Source: an uncultured Muribaculaceae bacterium (GTDB lineage Bacteria > Bacteroidota > Bacteroidia > Bacteroidales > Muribaculaceae). From it: DNA of 64,000 nt. The notes beneath the pieces were generated by a model. The model was not told where the DNA came from and made no database searches. It saw only the letters and a list, made by a program, of their open reading frames with translations. Each line of letters opens with the position of its first letter. Position 1 is the first letter of the stretch. The translations under genes were made by a program, and so were the position numbers. Below are positions 53,699 to 61,847 of the stretch, piece after piece. Location of the stretch: assembly GCA_910583675.1 (NCBI GenBank), contig CAJTYH010000001.1, positions 62,001-126,000 on the forward strand. Reading direction: 5' to 3'.

Positions 53699-54580
53699 AT
53701 GGAGAAGATTTATAAGATATTGGTGGCAGTGGCAATATGTGCTGTGCCATGGTTGCTTAGCGGATGTGAGGACAAGGAGGATGCCGGTTCGGGTTGGGTT
53801 GAGGAACCGGTGGCAAAGTCGGATCCAGTGGACGATGTCAATCCATACGAACCGATGATATATGTTGATCTGGATATGGACTTTAGTACAATGAGTCTGG
53901 ATGAGTATGATAACTATGTGAATTATGTGCAGTCAATCCTTAGCCCGGCATATTCCGATCACCTGTTTTCTGACGATGCCGTATATACAAGGTTCTCTGC
54001 GGATGGGGGCGAGAAGGTGATAATACCCGAACGTGGTTGTACTGTGCCAAAATTCAGATGGGCTACATCACATGATATCTTGAATGACGATGCGTCTGAT
54101 TTCAAATGTGACGTGAGGGACTGGAATGGCAACAGTTGCTTTCGGATTGATGTATGGGAGAGGCTGATAAGGGAGGACAAACTTCCGTTGCAAGCCGGGG
54201 ATATTATAAGCGTAAAGATCATACCTCCCGGTTCTACGGCATTTGAGACTCATGGATATAAAGAGTTATATTATTATCTTGACGAGCGTGGTGTAGAGAA
54301 GATGTCTGACAAAGAGTCTACTCCCAGCTTTCCGAAGAATGATATCATGGTGCTTAAGCCGGGAGTTGACAAATGGCTTGAAGTGGCGATAGATGGCCGA
54401 CGCAGAACCATAACTTTGAAAGCATCCCCTAATGATACAGGTGTAAAAAGAGTTGCTACCATTGTGATGGAAGACAAGTATCGTAAAAGATGCAGGAATG
54501 GTGTGGTAGAGTCGTTTGATATGTTGAATCGTCAGTCGTATCTCAACAATGCCATAAGGGTGGAACAGGCTGCGGAATAG
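53699..54580 (+). CDS. Lipoprotein of unknown function paired with the C10 protease
   Basis: A 293-residue lipoprotein (VPWLLSGC, Cys about 23) with an acidic N-terminal linker. The mature part is mostly beta, with short motifs such as VPKFRWATSHDILNDDASDF and DVWERLIREDKLPLQAGD. I recognise no domain. It lies 18 bases after the C10 protease gene in the same transcript and shares its base composition. A role as inhibitor, chaperone or substrate of the protease is plausible but rests on position only. Confidence 0.75.
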   Translation: MEKIYKILVAVAICAVPWLLSGCEDKEDAGSGWVEEPVAKSDPVDDVNPYEPMIYVDLDMDFSTMSLDEYDNYVNYVQSILSPAYSDHLFSDDAVYTRFSADGGEKVIIPERGCTVPKFRWATSHDILNDDASDFKCDVRDWNGNSCFRIDVWERLIREDKLPLQAGDIISVKIIPPGSTAFETHGYKELYYYLDERGVEKMSDKESTPSFPKNDIMVLKPGVDKWLEVAIDGRRRTITLKASPNDTGVKRVATIVMEDKYRKRCRNGVVESFDMLNRQSYLNNAIRVEQAAE

Positions 54581-54605
54581 GGGCAGACTGCGTGTTGATA
54601 AAGAT

Positions 54606-54650
54606 GCCGTGTTGGATTTGGCAAATGCCATAATCCGGCACGGCTTTTCT
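54606..54650 (+). terminator. Terminator after the C10/lipoprotein pair
   Basis: GCCGTGTTGGATT pairs with AATCCGGCACGGC through two G-U pairs, followed by TTTTCTTT. Confidence 0.75.
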
Positions 54651-54781
54651 TTGATTCCTTGTTGGCTACGAATTGTGGATTAGAGGTCTACAAATTGATG
54701 GGAAAAGGCGCTGATTTGCTAAATAGTGTTAATAGTATGAATATTTTTGCTCCAAAAGTATGTTGTATAACAGAAAAGATA

Positions 54782-54789
54782 TACCTTTG
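54782..54789 (+). promoter_or_regulatory. -7 promoter element upstream of the candidate small RNA
   Basis: TACCTTTG in an intergenic region with no annotated gene directly downstream. The -33 region is weak. Confidence 0.5.
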
Positions 54790-54792
54790 CAT

Positions 54793-54858
54793 CAGTTTTT
54801 CATGGTATTAGATTTAAGGTAAGAAGATTATTCGTCGTGACGACGAGTAATTTTTTTT
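54793..54858 (+). ncRNA. Candidate small RNA (promoter plus terminator unit)
   Basis: A promoter -7 element at 54782 is followed within 45 bases by a strong rho-independent terminator. ATTATTCGTCG (54827-54837) pairs with CGACGAGTAAT (54841-54851) around a 3-base loop, then comes a run of T. The upstream operon already has its own terminator, so this is a separate unit of about 60 bases. A six-codon frame (ATG 54802 to TAA 54822) lies inside it, so a leader peptide is an alternative. I see no homology to a known RNA. Confidence 0.4.
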
Positions 54859-55181
54859 ATATACCTATCTGACCCCGCATTATAGGGATCGGAAAAAAGA
54901 AAATTAGAAATTAGAAATTAGGGGGCGGTGGATTTTCCCGGTTGATGGTTGAATCTAAATTCGCATTTCTCCCCGCAAGCCCTCGAGAAAGGCGCTCCAA
55001 GTTTTAGCCCCGCATCGAGCGCCCATTTGGGCGCGAGGTGTGGGGACTCCATGATGCGGGGTCATGGGGTGTGAGCCGTGTATGAGGATGCTTTGCGGAA
55101 CGATAGGAAATATCTGCCAATTATTAGTCTAAAGGTCGAATATTTGTCGTGGTTACTATCGGCAGTATGAGTGGTATTGCG
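54859..55181. other. Non-coding stretch before the export operon
   Basis: It contains a short AT-rich tandem repeat (AAATTAG type, about 54899-54920) and the GC-rich palindrome described separately. No open reading frame here looks like a gene. Confidence 0.6.
55008..55045. repeat. Second copy of the CCCCGCATCGAGCGCC palindrome (diverged)
   Basis: The left arm CCCCGCATCGAGCGCC is identical to 38718-38733. The inner stem GCGCCC/GGGCGC is perfect and the outer right arm has diverged. A further GATGCGGGG at 55053-55061 is complementary to the left arm. Confidence 0.7.
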
Positions 55182-55189
55182 TAATTTTG
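55182..55189 (+). promoter_or_regulatory. -7 promoter element of the export operon
   Basis: TAATTTTG, about 178 bases before the TolC-like start, implying a long 5' leader. Confidence 0.5.
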
Positions 55190-55366
55190 CAGCGGATAAA
55201 TTGCCCCATGATGCACTGGAGGAGACCAAACAATTTTAACATTTCAGAAGTTATTAGATTGTATGGTTTGCCCGCGTAGCAGGGCATTCCCATGCAGCGC
55301 GGATCCCGGTATCCGCATCACGTTTCAAGACACTGTTTAATAAATGAGTTCGCTTCCGCACCTCCT

Positions 55367-56860
55367 ATGAATAGAAAGATTTTAGCAACCATGGCTGCCG
55401 GAATGCTTGTGTCGGCGTTTGTGTCACCGCAGGCATCGGCTGAAGTGTATTCGCTTGATTCATGCCGGGCGCTCGCCCTTGCCAACAACAAGGAGCTGAT
55501 GGTCAAGGCAGAGAAGGTGAAGCAGGCGGCCTATACCAGGAAAGAGGCGTTTGCCGCTTATCTGCCCGGTATAGACTTTGCCGGAGGGTACACCTACAAT
55601 CAGAAAAACCTTTCGATCTTTGACAGCGACCAGCATCTTCCGGTCGGCACTTTTGACCCCGTGACAAAGGGGTACAAATATACCCAGGCTACATTCCCGG
55701 CCATAGGCCCCGACGGAAAGCCCGTGATCGGGCCTGACGGGAAACCTGTGGTTGTCCCGCTTACCCTTCCCGACGGCACTCCCATCCCCGAGCAGACCGC
55801 CCTCATACCAAAGGAGGCGATGGAGTTCGATATCCACAATGTGTTCTTTGGGGCGGTAACGCTTACCCAGCCCATATACATGGGCGGAAAGATAGTCGCC
55901 CTCAACAAGCTCGCCGACATCAACGAACGTGCTGCCCTGGAGCTTCAGCGCAACGAACAGCAGAACGTGATATATGCCGTTGATGCCGCATATTGGACTG
56001 TCGTCTCTCTTAAGGCCAAGCATGAACTTGCGAAAAGTTTCGTAAACCTGCTTGACACTCTTGACCGCAATGTAAGGTTGATGGTGGAGCAGGGTGTGGC
56101 CACCCGCAGCGACCTGCTGAGTGTGGATGTGAAACTCAATGAGGCCAACGTGGATCTCCTTAAAGTGGAAAACGGGCTGAGCCTCAGTCGTATGGCGCTT
56201 GCACAGATCTGCGGGCTGCCGGTAAACACTCCGATCGCGGTGGCTGACGAGGGAACCGGCACCATCAATCCACGCGCTCAGATCTCGTCGTCCTATTCCA
56301 TGGAGGAGGTCTATGCCAACCGCCCCGATCTTCAGGCTCTTGAACTGGCCTCCGATGCCGCCCGCATGCAGAAAAGGGTGGCTCTCAGCAGCATGCTGCC
56401 GAATGTGGCGCTGCTGGGGAGCTATTCGTTCAGCAACCCCAACATGTTCGACGGCTTTAAGACTAAGTTCAACGGCGCTTTCTCCGTAGGGGTCATGGTA
56501 AAGATTCCGCTCTGGCACTGGGGTGGCAACTACAATAAGTTCAGGGCAGCCCGTTCAGAGGAGACCATAATGAAGCTGCAGCTTGCCGACGCGAAGGAGA
56601 AGATCGAACTGCAGGTGAACCAGGCGGCCTACAAGGCTCAGGAAGCCGTAAAGACCTATCAGGCTACCGAGTCAAATCTGGCCAAGGCGCAGGACAATCT
56701 CCGCACGGCCACGCTCGGATTCCGGGAAGGTGTCATTACCACATCCGATGTGATGGCCGCACAGACGGCGTGGCTCAAGGCGAATTCCGAAAACATAGAC
56801 GCGCTTATTGACGTACAATTGTGCGACGTCTATCTCAGCAAGGTGCTCGGTACCCTCTGA
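55367..56860 (+). CDS. TolC-family outer-membrane efflux protein
   Basis: A 497-residue outer-membrane channel with a signal peptide (MNRKILATMAAGMLVSAFVSPQASA). Two long alpha-helical hairpin repeats of the OEP family are recognisable: VYSLDSCRALALANNKELMVKAEKV and SMEEVYANRPDLQALELASDAARMQKRVALSSMLPNVALLGSYSF. A Pro/Gly-rich insert (about 100-145, with the repeated motif IGPDGKPV) breaks the first hairpin. It exports substrates together with a periplasmic adaptor and inner-membrane pump, and the next three genes supply most of these. The start at 55367 gives a proper signal peptide; a longer start at 55292 would bury it. Confidence 0.92.
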   Translation: MNRKILATMAAGMLVSAFVSPQASAEVYSLDSCRALALANNKELMVKAEKVKQAAYTRKEAFAAYLPGIDFAGGYTYNQKNLSIFDSDQHLPVGTFDPVTKGYKYTQATFPAIGPDGKPVIGPDGKPVVVPLTLPDGTPIPEQTALIPKEAMEFDIHNVFFGAVTLTQPIYMGGKIVALNKLADINERAALELQRNEQQNVIYAVDAAYWTVVSLKAKHELAKSFVNLLDTLDRNVRLMVEQGVATRSDLLSVDVKLNEANVDLLKVENGLSLSRMALAQICGLPVNTPIAVADEGTGTINPRAQISSSYSMEEVYANRPDLQALELASDAARMQKRVALSSMLPNVALLGSYSFSNPNMFDGFKTKFNGAFSVGVMVKIPLWHWGGNYNKFRAARSEETIMKLQLADAKEKIELQVNQAAYKAQEAVKTYQATESNLAKAQDNLRTATLGFREGVITTSDVMAAQTAWLKANSENIDALIDVQLCDVYLSKVLGTL

Positions 56861-56942
56861 TTCCTGATGTAGGCTCTTTTTCTCAATTTCTTAATTTCTC
56901 TTCTTTCCCTACTTCCAAACATCCATTAAAGCAACATAAGTC

Positions 56943-57959
56943 ATGTCAGCAGAACTTAATCCGCTAACCCCAGAACAGAAAAAAGAGAACCGGGTGCTTA
57001 TCTCGGCTCTCGGACTGGTAGTCATTGTAGTGGCTGCATTGGCCATAATCGGATTCCTTTTCATCAACAAGCCCGCTCAGATAATCGAAGGACAGGCTGA
57101 GGCCACTTCGGTGCGTGTATCGGGCAAGCTCCCGGGGCGCGTGGTGGAATTCTACGTGCAGGAGGGCGATATGGTAAAAGCCGGCGACACGTTGGTGCAT
57201 ATACATTCCTCTATAGTAGAGGCCAAGCTGCAACAGGCACGCAGCATGGAGGAGGCGGCTCAGGCAACGAACCGCAAGGTCGATGCCGGCACCCGCAGTC
57301 AGATAATCCAGGGCGCATATGAGCTGTGGCAGCAGGCCAATGCCGCCGTGACAATCACCAAGAAGACATATGACCGTATGGAAACCCTCTATCGGGAGGG
57401 TGTCATGTCGGAGCAGAAACGCGACGAGGCCAAGGCCGCATATGACGCAGCCACGGCTGCGGCGGCTGCAGCGAAAAGCCAGTATGAGATGGCCAAGCAG
57501 GGCGCACAGTCAGAGGACAAGCAGGCCGCCTCGGCGATGGTGAGCGCAGCCGGTGCCGGTGTCAGCGAAGTGGAGGCTCTGCTTGAAGACCAGTACCTCA
57601 CCGCTCCATGCGACGGACAGGTCGATGTCATATTCCCCCACGTCGGTGAGCTGGTGGCACTCGGGGCACCGATCATGAACGTGCTCAAGATTGATGACAA
57701 GTGGGTGACATTCAACGTGCGAGAGGAATACCTTTCAGACATGACCCTCGGCAAGGAGATAACCGTCATGATACCGGCTCTCAAGCAGAAGGAGACCAAG
57801 GTAAAGATCTATTATGTGCGCGATCTCGGCAGCTATGCCACATGGCATGCCACCAAGACAACGGGCGACTGGGACTCCAAGACATTCGAGATAAAGGCTC
57901 GGCCAACGGAGGATATTCCCGACCTGCGTCCCGGAATGACGGTGATATACAAGGATTGA
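56943..57959 (+). CDS. HlyD/EmrA-type periplasmic adaptor (membrane fusion protein)
   Basis: A 338-residue adaptor. One N-terminal transmembrane segment (about 18-40) is followed by a split lipoyl/barrel-sandwich domain (GKLPGRVVEFYVQEGDMVKAGDTLVHIHSS; then YLTAPCDGQVDVIFPHVGELVALGAPIMNVL). A long coiled-coil insert (about 95-190) rich in Ala/Gln/Lys separates the halves. It links an inner-membrane exporter to TolC. It starts 82 bases after the TolC-like gene and 37 bases before a permease gene. Confidence 0.92.
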   Translation: MSAELNPLTPEQKKENRVLISALGLVVIVVAALAIIGFLFINKPAQIIEGQAEATSVRVSGKLPGRVVEFYVQEGDMVKAGDTLVHIHSSIVEAKLQQARSMEEAAQATNRKVDAGTRSQIIQGAYELWQQANAAVTITKKTYDRMETLYREGVMSEQKRDEAKAAYDAATAAAAAAKSQYEMAKQGAQSEDKQAASAMVSAAGAGVSEVEALLEDQYLTAPCDGQVDVIFPHVGELVALGAPIMNVLKIDDKWVTFNVREEYLSDMTLGKEITVMIPALKQKETKVKIYYVRDLGSYATWHATKTTGDWDSKTFEIKARPTEDIPDLRPGMTVIYKD

Positions 57960-57996
57960 CTAATCTGTCATAGGATCTTTTGAACAGTTACGTGCG

Positions 57997-59151
57997 ATGC
58001 TCTGGCAAGTAATAAAACGGGAAATAAGGCTTCTGACCTCCCGCCCTATGTGGCTGGCAGGGATGACGCTCGTGCCCCTTTTCATGGCATTCTTCTTCCT
58101 CTCCATTCTCGGGGAGGGGCTGCCTAAGAAGGTGCCGGCGGCGATCGTGGATCTTGACCACTCGCAGATGTCGCGACAGATCACACGCTCACTCGATGCC
58201 ACCGAGCTTGTAGGCATAACGCAGAGCGAGGAGAGCTTCAATGCCGCCATGGATGCCGTGCAACGCGGAGAGATATTCGGTTTCTTCGTCATACCCGACA
58301 ATTTCGAAAGGGATGCAATTGGTGGCCGCGGCCCAACGCTCACGTTCTATTCCAACCTCACGTTCTATGTCCCGGGCACTCTGGTGTTCAAGGGGTTCAA
58401 GACCATGGGCGTGACCACCACCGGACGTGTCGTCCAGACCAACCTCGTAAGCAAAGGTGCGCCTCAGGAGATGGCCGAAGTGCTTCTGCAACCGATGACC
58501 ATCCAGAATCACCCGCTTCGAAATCCCTGGCTAAACTACAGCTACTATCTGACCACCTCATTCCTTCCCGGCATACTGGAGCTGATGATCTTCATAATGA
58601 CCGTATACGCCATTGCACATGAGCTGAAGACCGGCACGTCGCGTCAATGGCTCGCCATGGCTCGCGGCGACATATGGGGAGCGCTGATAGGGAAGCTCGC
58701 CCCGCAGACGCTTGTGTTTACTGTCATAGGACTGGGGATAAATTCGTTGATGTTCGACTGGAACCACTTCCCGTTGCACTGTCCCATGTGGCATATGGCT
58801 CTCGCCATGCTCCTGTTTGTGATAGCCTGCCAGTGCTTTGCGACATTTGTCTGCTGCGTGCTTCCGAATCTTCGTCTTTCCCTCTCCGTATGCTGCCTCA
58901 CAGGCATCCTCGCCTTCTCCATCGCAGCTTTCTCTTTCCCGGTGCAGAGCATGTATGGCGGCATAGCGATTTTCAGCTACATACTGCCTGTGCGCTATTA
59001 TTTTGAGATATACATAGGGCAAGCCCTCAACGGCATCCCCCTCTATTTCTCCCGGCACTATTACGCTGCCCTGCTCGTATACCCCATACTGGCCATGCTG
59101 GCCGCTCCGCTGCTCCGCCGGGCTGCCCGCCATCCGGTGTATGTTCCGTAA
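57997..59151 (+). CDS. ABC-2 type transporter permease, copy 1
   Basis: A 384-residue ABC-2 permease (ABC2_membrane_3 type). One N-terminal transmembrane helix (about 20-42) is followed by a large periplasmic domain (about 45-195) and five more helices in the C-terminal half. Related permeases (E. coli YbhS/YbhR, YhhJ) work with a HlyD-type adaptor and an ATPase. The N-terminus IKREIRLLTSRPMWLAGMTLVPLFMAFFF is typical. It has no nucleotide-binding motifs. Function in the complex is sure only at family level. Confidence 0.88.
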   Translation: MLWQVIKREIRLLTSRPMWLAGMTLVPLFMAFFFLSILGEGLPKKVPAAIVDLDHSQMSRQITRSLDATELVGITQSEESFNAAMDAVQRGEIFGFFVIPDNFERDAIGGRGPTLTFYSNLTFYVPGTLVFKGFKTMGVTTTGRVVQTNLVSKGAPQEMAEVLLQPMTIQNHPLRNPWLNYSYYLTTSFLPGILELMIFIMTVYAIAHELKTGTSRQWLAMARGDIWGALIGKLAPQTLVFTVIGLGINSLMFDWNHFPLHCPMWHMALAMLLFVIACQCFATFVCCVLPNLRLSLSVCCLTGILAFSIAAFSFPVQSMYGGIAIFSYILPVRYYFEIYIGQALNGIPLYFSRHYYAALLVYPILAMLAAPLLRRAARHPVYVP

Positions 59152-59153
59152 TG

Positions 59154-59193
59154 TAGAAGTAAGAAGTCAGAGCAGGAGAAGTCAAGCAAGAAT
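59154..59193 (-). repeat. Dispersed intergenic repeat, copy 7
   Basis: It starts 3 bases after the permease stop codon. It is a near-perfect (one mismatch over about 41 bp) inverted partner of copy 8. Confidence 0.85.
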
Positions 59194-59220
59194 ACCCTCC
59201 TGCAATCAACAATTCTGAAT

Positions 59221-59253
59221 CAGAGGCATCAGAGATATCAGAGGCATCAACTG
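59221..59253 (-). repeat. Second repeat block between copies 7 and 8
   Basis: Reverse complement of the block at 16974-17006 with one mismatch. It forms the middle of the cassette. Confidence 0.75.
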
Positions 59254-59270
59254 AATGGTCGAACTTCTTG

Positions 59271-59312
59271 TATTCTTGCTTGACTTCTCCTGCTCTGACT
59301 TCTAACTTCTAA
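59271..59312 (+). repeat. Dispersed intergenic repeat, copy 8
   Basis: Inverted partner of copy 7, separated by 77 bases. Core GACTTCTCCTGCTCT, preceded by TATTCTTGCTT. Confidence 0.85.
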
Positions 59313-59318
59313 AAAAAG

Positions 59319-59359
59319 TATTCTTGCTTGACTTCTCCTGCTCTAACTTCTAACTTCTA
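59319..59359 (+). repeat. Dispersed intergenic repeat, copy 9
   Basis: A direct repeat of copy 8. It runs right up to the ATG of the second permease gene (59359), so its 3' end forms the initiation region. Confidence 0.85.
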
Positions 59360-60561
59360 TGACTATGCTTCATTGGCTACTGAATATGGCGCGCGTGATG
59401 CGCAGGGAGTTCCGGATGGTGCTTTCCAGTCCCGGTACGATGCTCTTTTTCTTCGCGCTTCCTTTGGCATACCCCATAGTGTATGCCGCCATATATAACC
59501 CGGAGGTGACACGTGATATGCCTGTGGCCGTTGTGGATCGTTGCCGCACGGCGGCGAGCCGTGAGTTCGTGCGCCATGCCGATGCCACTCAGGCCATGAA
59601 GATATGCGGCTATGCAGCAGACATGGCAGAGGCGCGCCGGTGGTGGGAAGAGAAGAAATGCTTTGCCGTCATTGAGATTCCGGCCGATTATTCCGCTAAG
59701 GTGGCGCGTGGCGAACAAGGTGTGATACAGTTCTACAGCGATGCCAGTCTGCTGCTCCGTTACCGCACGTTTCTCGAGTCGCTGACCGAATTGCAGATGG
59801 CTATCGATGCCGATCTGCGTGAGGTGGCCATAAACACCCTTGGAGTATCCGGCGTGGCTTCCGCAGGGGGATCTTCCATACAGACCGAAGCCTATTTCCT
59901 TGGGGATCCGCAGCAGGGATTCGCATCGTTCATCATGCCGGGCATAGTGGTGCTGATCCTGCAACAGAGCATGCTGCTCGGCATCACTTTCCTCGGGGGA
60001 GCATCCAATGAGCGCCGACGCCTTAACCGTGGCCTTGATCCCCTTGCCGTGGAGGCCTCCCCTATGGCAACGATTCTGGGCAAGGCATGCTGTTATGTCA
60101 TACTCTATATACCGTTGAGCATCTACATCCTGCACTACATACCCCTCTGGTTCCATTTCCCGCATCTCGGCAACCTCCTGCAGTACCTCCTGTTTATCCT
60201 GCCAATGTTGCTGGCAACCGCCATGCTCGGCCTTACATGCATCTGCATGGTATCTGAAAAGGAGAGTGCCTTTGTAGTGTTCGTGTTCACTTCGGTAGTG
60301 TTCCTCTTCCTTTCCGGCCTCACATGGCCGCGATACGCCATGCAGCCTTTCTGGCAATGGATCGGCGACATGATCCCCGCCACATGGGGCATGGAGGGTT
60401 TCATCCGCATCAACAACAACGGTGCCACCCTGGAGCAGGAAATCGTCCCCTACCGCTGGCTCTGGTGTCTCACCGCCCTCTACACCCTCACCGCCTGGCT
60501 TGTGGCACGCCTCCGCGCCTCCACCAGCCGCGCCGCCCTGCAGCCTAACCCCCGAAATTGA
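59359..60561 (+). CDS. ABC-2 type transporter permease, copy 2
   Basis: A 400-residue paralogue of the preceding permease with the same topology: one N-terminal helix, a periplasmic domain and five C-terminal helices. Distinguishing stretches are RREFRMVLSSPGTMLFFFALPLAYPIVYA at the start and VFVFTSVVFLFLSGLTWPRYAMQPFWQWIGDMIPATWGMEGF near the end. The two permeases probably form a heterodimer. It is separated from copy 1 by 207 bases filled with the repeat cassette. No ATPase gene follows; the operon ends at a hairpin about 70 bases further on. Confidence 0.88.
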   Translation: MTMLHWLLNMARVMRREFRMVLSSPGTMLFFFALPLAYPIVYAAIYNPEVTRDMPVAVVDRCRTAASREFVRHADATQAMKICGYAADMAEARRWWEEKKCFAVIEIPADYSAKVARGEQGVIQFYSDASLLLRYRTFLESLTELQMAIDADLREVAINTLGVSGVASAGGSSIQTEAYFLGDPQQGFASFIMPGIVVLILQQSMLLGITFLGGASNERRRLNRGLDPLAVEASPMATILGKACCYVILYIPLSIYILHYIPLWFHFPHLGNLLQYLLFILPMLLATAMLGLTCICMVSEKESAFVVFVFTSVVFLFLSGLTWPRYAMQPFWQWIGDMIPATWGMEGFIRINNNGATLEQEIVPYRWLWCLTALYTLTAWLVARLRASTSRAALQPNPRN

Positions 60562-60629
60562 CGGAAGTTTATTTTGAGTTTCGATTCATTTATCGCTGTA
60601 TGGTTGGGTGAAATCGTGGCGATAAAAAC

Positions 60630-60680
60630 AATCCCGCAAGAGGTGCGATTCGCTTGATGAGTCGCATCTCTTGCGAGATT
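60630..60680 (+). terminator. Terminator-like hairpin after the export operon
   Basis: CGCAAGAGGTGCGAT pairs with GTCGCATCTCTTGCG through two G-U pairs. It lacks a strong T-run but the stem is long. Confidence 0.6.
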
Positions 60681-60724
60681 AACATATTTTAACTATTGGG
60701 GGGGGGTATTTGTCTAATATTTCA

Positions 60725-60732
60725 TATCTTTG
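60725..60732 (+). promoter_or_regulatory. -7 promoter element of the DUF4595-like gene
   Basis: TATCTTTG, 71 bases before the ATG, preceded by a run of nine or ten G (about 60698-60706). The -33 region is unclear. Confidence 0.55.
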
Positions 60733-60803
60733 CAATTAAACAATGCAAAAATATATTGACTATACTATAGTCAACACAATTCATTTAATTTCTATTCACA
60801 AAA

Positions 60804-61802
60804 ATGAAGAATTTGTTACTCTTATGCTTCACTGCGATATCTTCGCTTGCCGGGTTCTCCAATGGGATAGATTTATCGTCATCAATGGTGTTCGGTAACA
60901 CTCGCCTGACAAAACTCACTACTACAAGAGTTGAATATGAGGCATCTTTAACAGAACTTTACTCGTATGATGATGATGGCCGGCTAATCTCGGCTGGCCC
61001 GGAGAATAATCCATCCGGATATAAGTTCGATTACTCCCGATTGGTAGACAATATTGTCATTATGACAGTAGGCGGATGGAATAGATTTAACATAACACTC
61101 AACGAACAAGGATACGCAGCGTCAGTGAGTTCTGGCGATGGGAAATATTGCTGCACATACACCTCTGATGGATATCTGAAAACGCTGATATATGAAGACA
61201 TCACCGATGAGGGAGACCCTGACAGAGTGACCTACGAATTCCACTATTCAAACAATTGTATGACTGATTATGTCTATACGAAAACTACCGACGATCCGGA
61301 AGATACAGCAACCAAGAAAACAGAAATCAGCTACACAAATATGCAGAACTCTGCAGGTTTCACCCTACCGGATAACTTTTATGACATTGAGGTGACAGGA
61401 ATTAATATGGTGTTTCTGGCAGGTTACCTCGGCAAAGCGTCATATTATCTGCCGGAAACGGTGCGCACCGTCAAAACAAACCAGTACGACGACATAAGCC
61501 GAAAAGACAGAACCTTTAAATGGACTGTTTCCAGAAACGAAATAGAATCATGTGAAATGAATTTTAAACGATTCTATGGAGCAAATGAATCTGACCTTGA
61601 TGTGGAATACAATGATATTCTGACCTTTGGGTGGAAAACACTTGCCGGCATAGAAAGCGTGGGTGCAGACGCTGATGGTATACATTCCGAAATAGAGCAA
61701 ATCTACACTCCTGAAGGTCTGATTCTTTCCGAACTGCAATCAGGCATCAACATCGTCAGATATTCTGACGGAAGCACACGCAAAATCCTTATTCGCGAAT
61801 AA
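60804..61802 (+). CDS. Secreted protein, DUF4595-like, with T9SS-like tail
   Basis: A 332-residue exported protein with a signal peptide (MKNLLLLCFTAISSLAGFSNG). The body is a run of beta-hairpin repeats of the type YSYDDDGRLISAG, CTYTSDGYLKTLIYED and YEFHYSNNCMTDYVY, as in DUF4595 or YD-repeat-like proteins. The last ~35 residues (IEQIYTPEGLILSELQSGINIVRYSDGSTRKILIRE) resemble a short T9SS sorting tail. The gene is AT-rich compared with both neighbours. Function unknown; the family assignment is tentative. Confidence 0.6.
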   Translation: MKNLLLLCFTAISSLAGFSNGIDLSSSMVFGNTRLTKLTTTRVEYEASLTELYSYDDDGRLISAGPENNPSGYKFDYSRLVDNIVIMTVGGWNRFNITLNEQGYAASVSSGDGKYCCTYTSDGYLKTLIYEDITDEGDPDRVTYEFHYSNNCMTDYVYTKTTDDPEDTATKKTEISYTNMQNSAGFTLPDNFYDIEVTGINMVFLAGYLGKASYYLPETVRTVKTNQYDDISRKDRTFKWTVSRNEIESCEMNFKRFYGANESDLDVEYNDILTFGWKTLAGIESVGADADGIHSEIEQIYTPEGLILSELQSGINIVRYSDGSTRKILIRE

Positions 61803-61847
61803 TCTGGAACACACGCGACAACACATCCGGAGGGCGCTGTATCAAAA

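Noticed and set aside
55460..56518. 352-codon antisense frame opposite the TolC-like gene
   Set aside because: The sense strand encodes a clear outer-membrane efflux protein with signal peptide; the antisense product is not protein-like.
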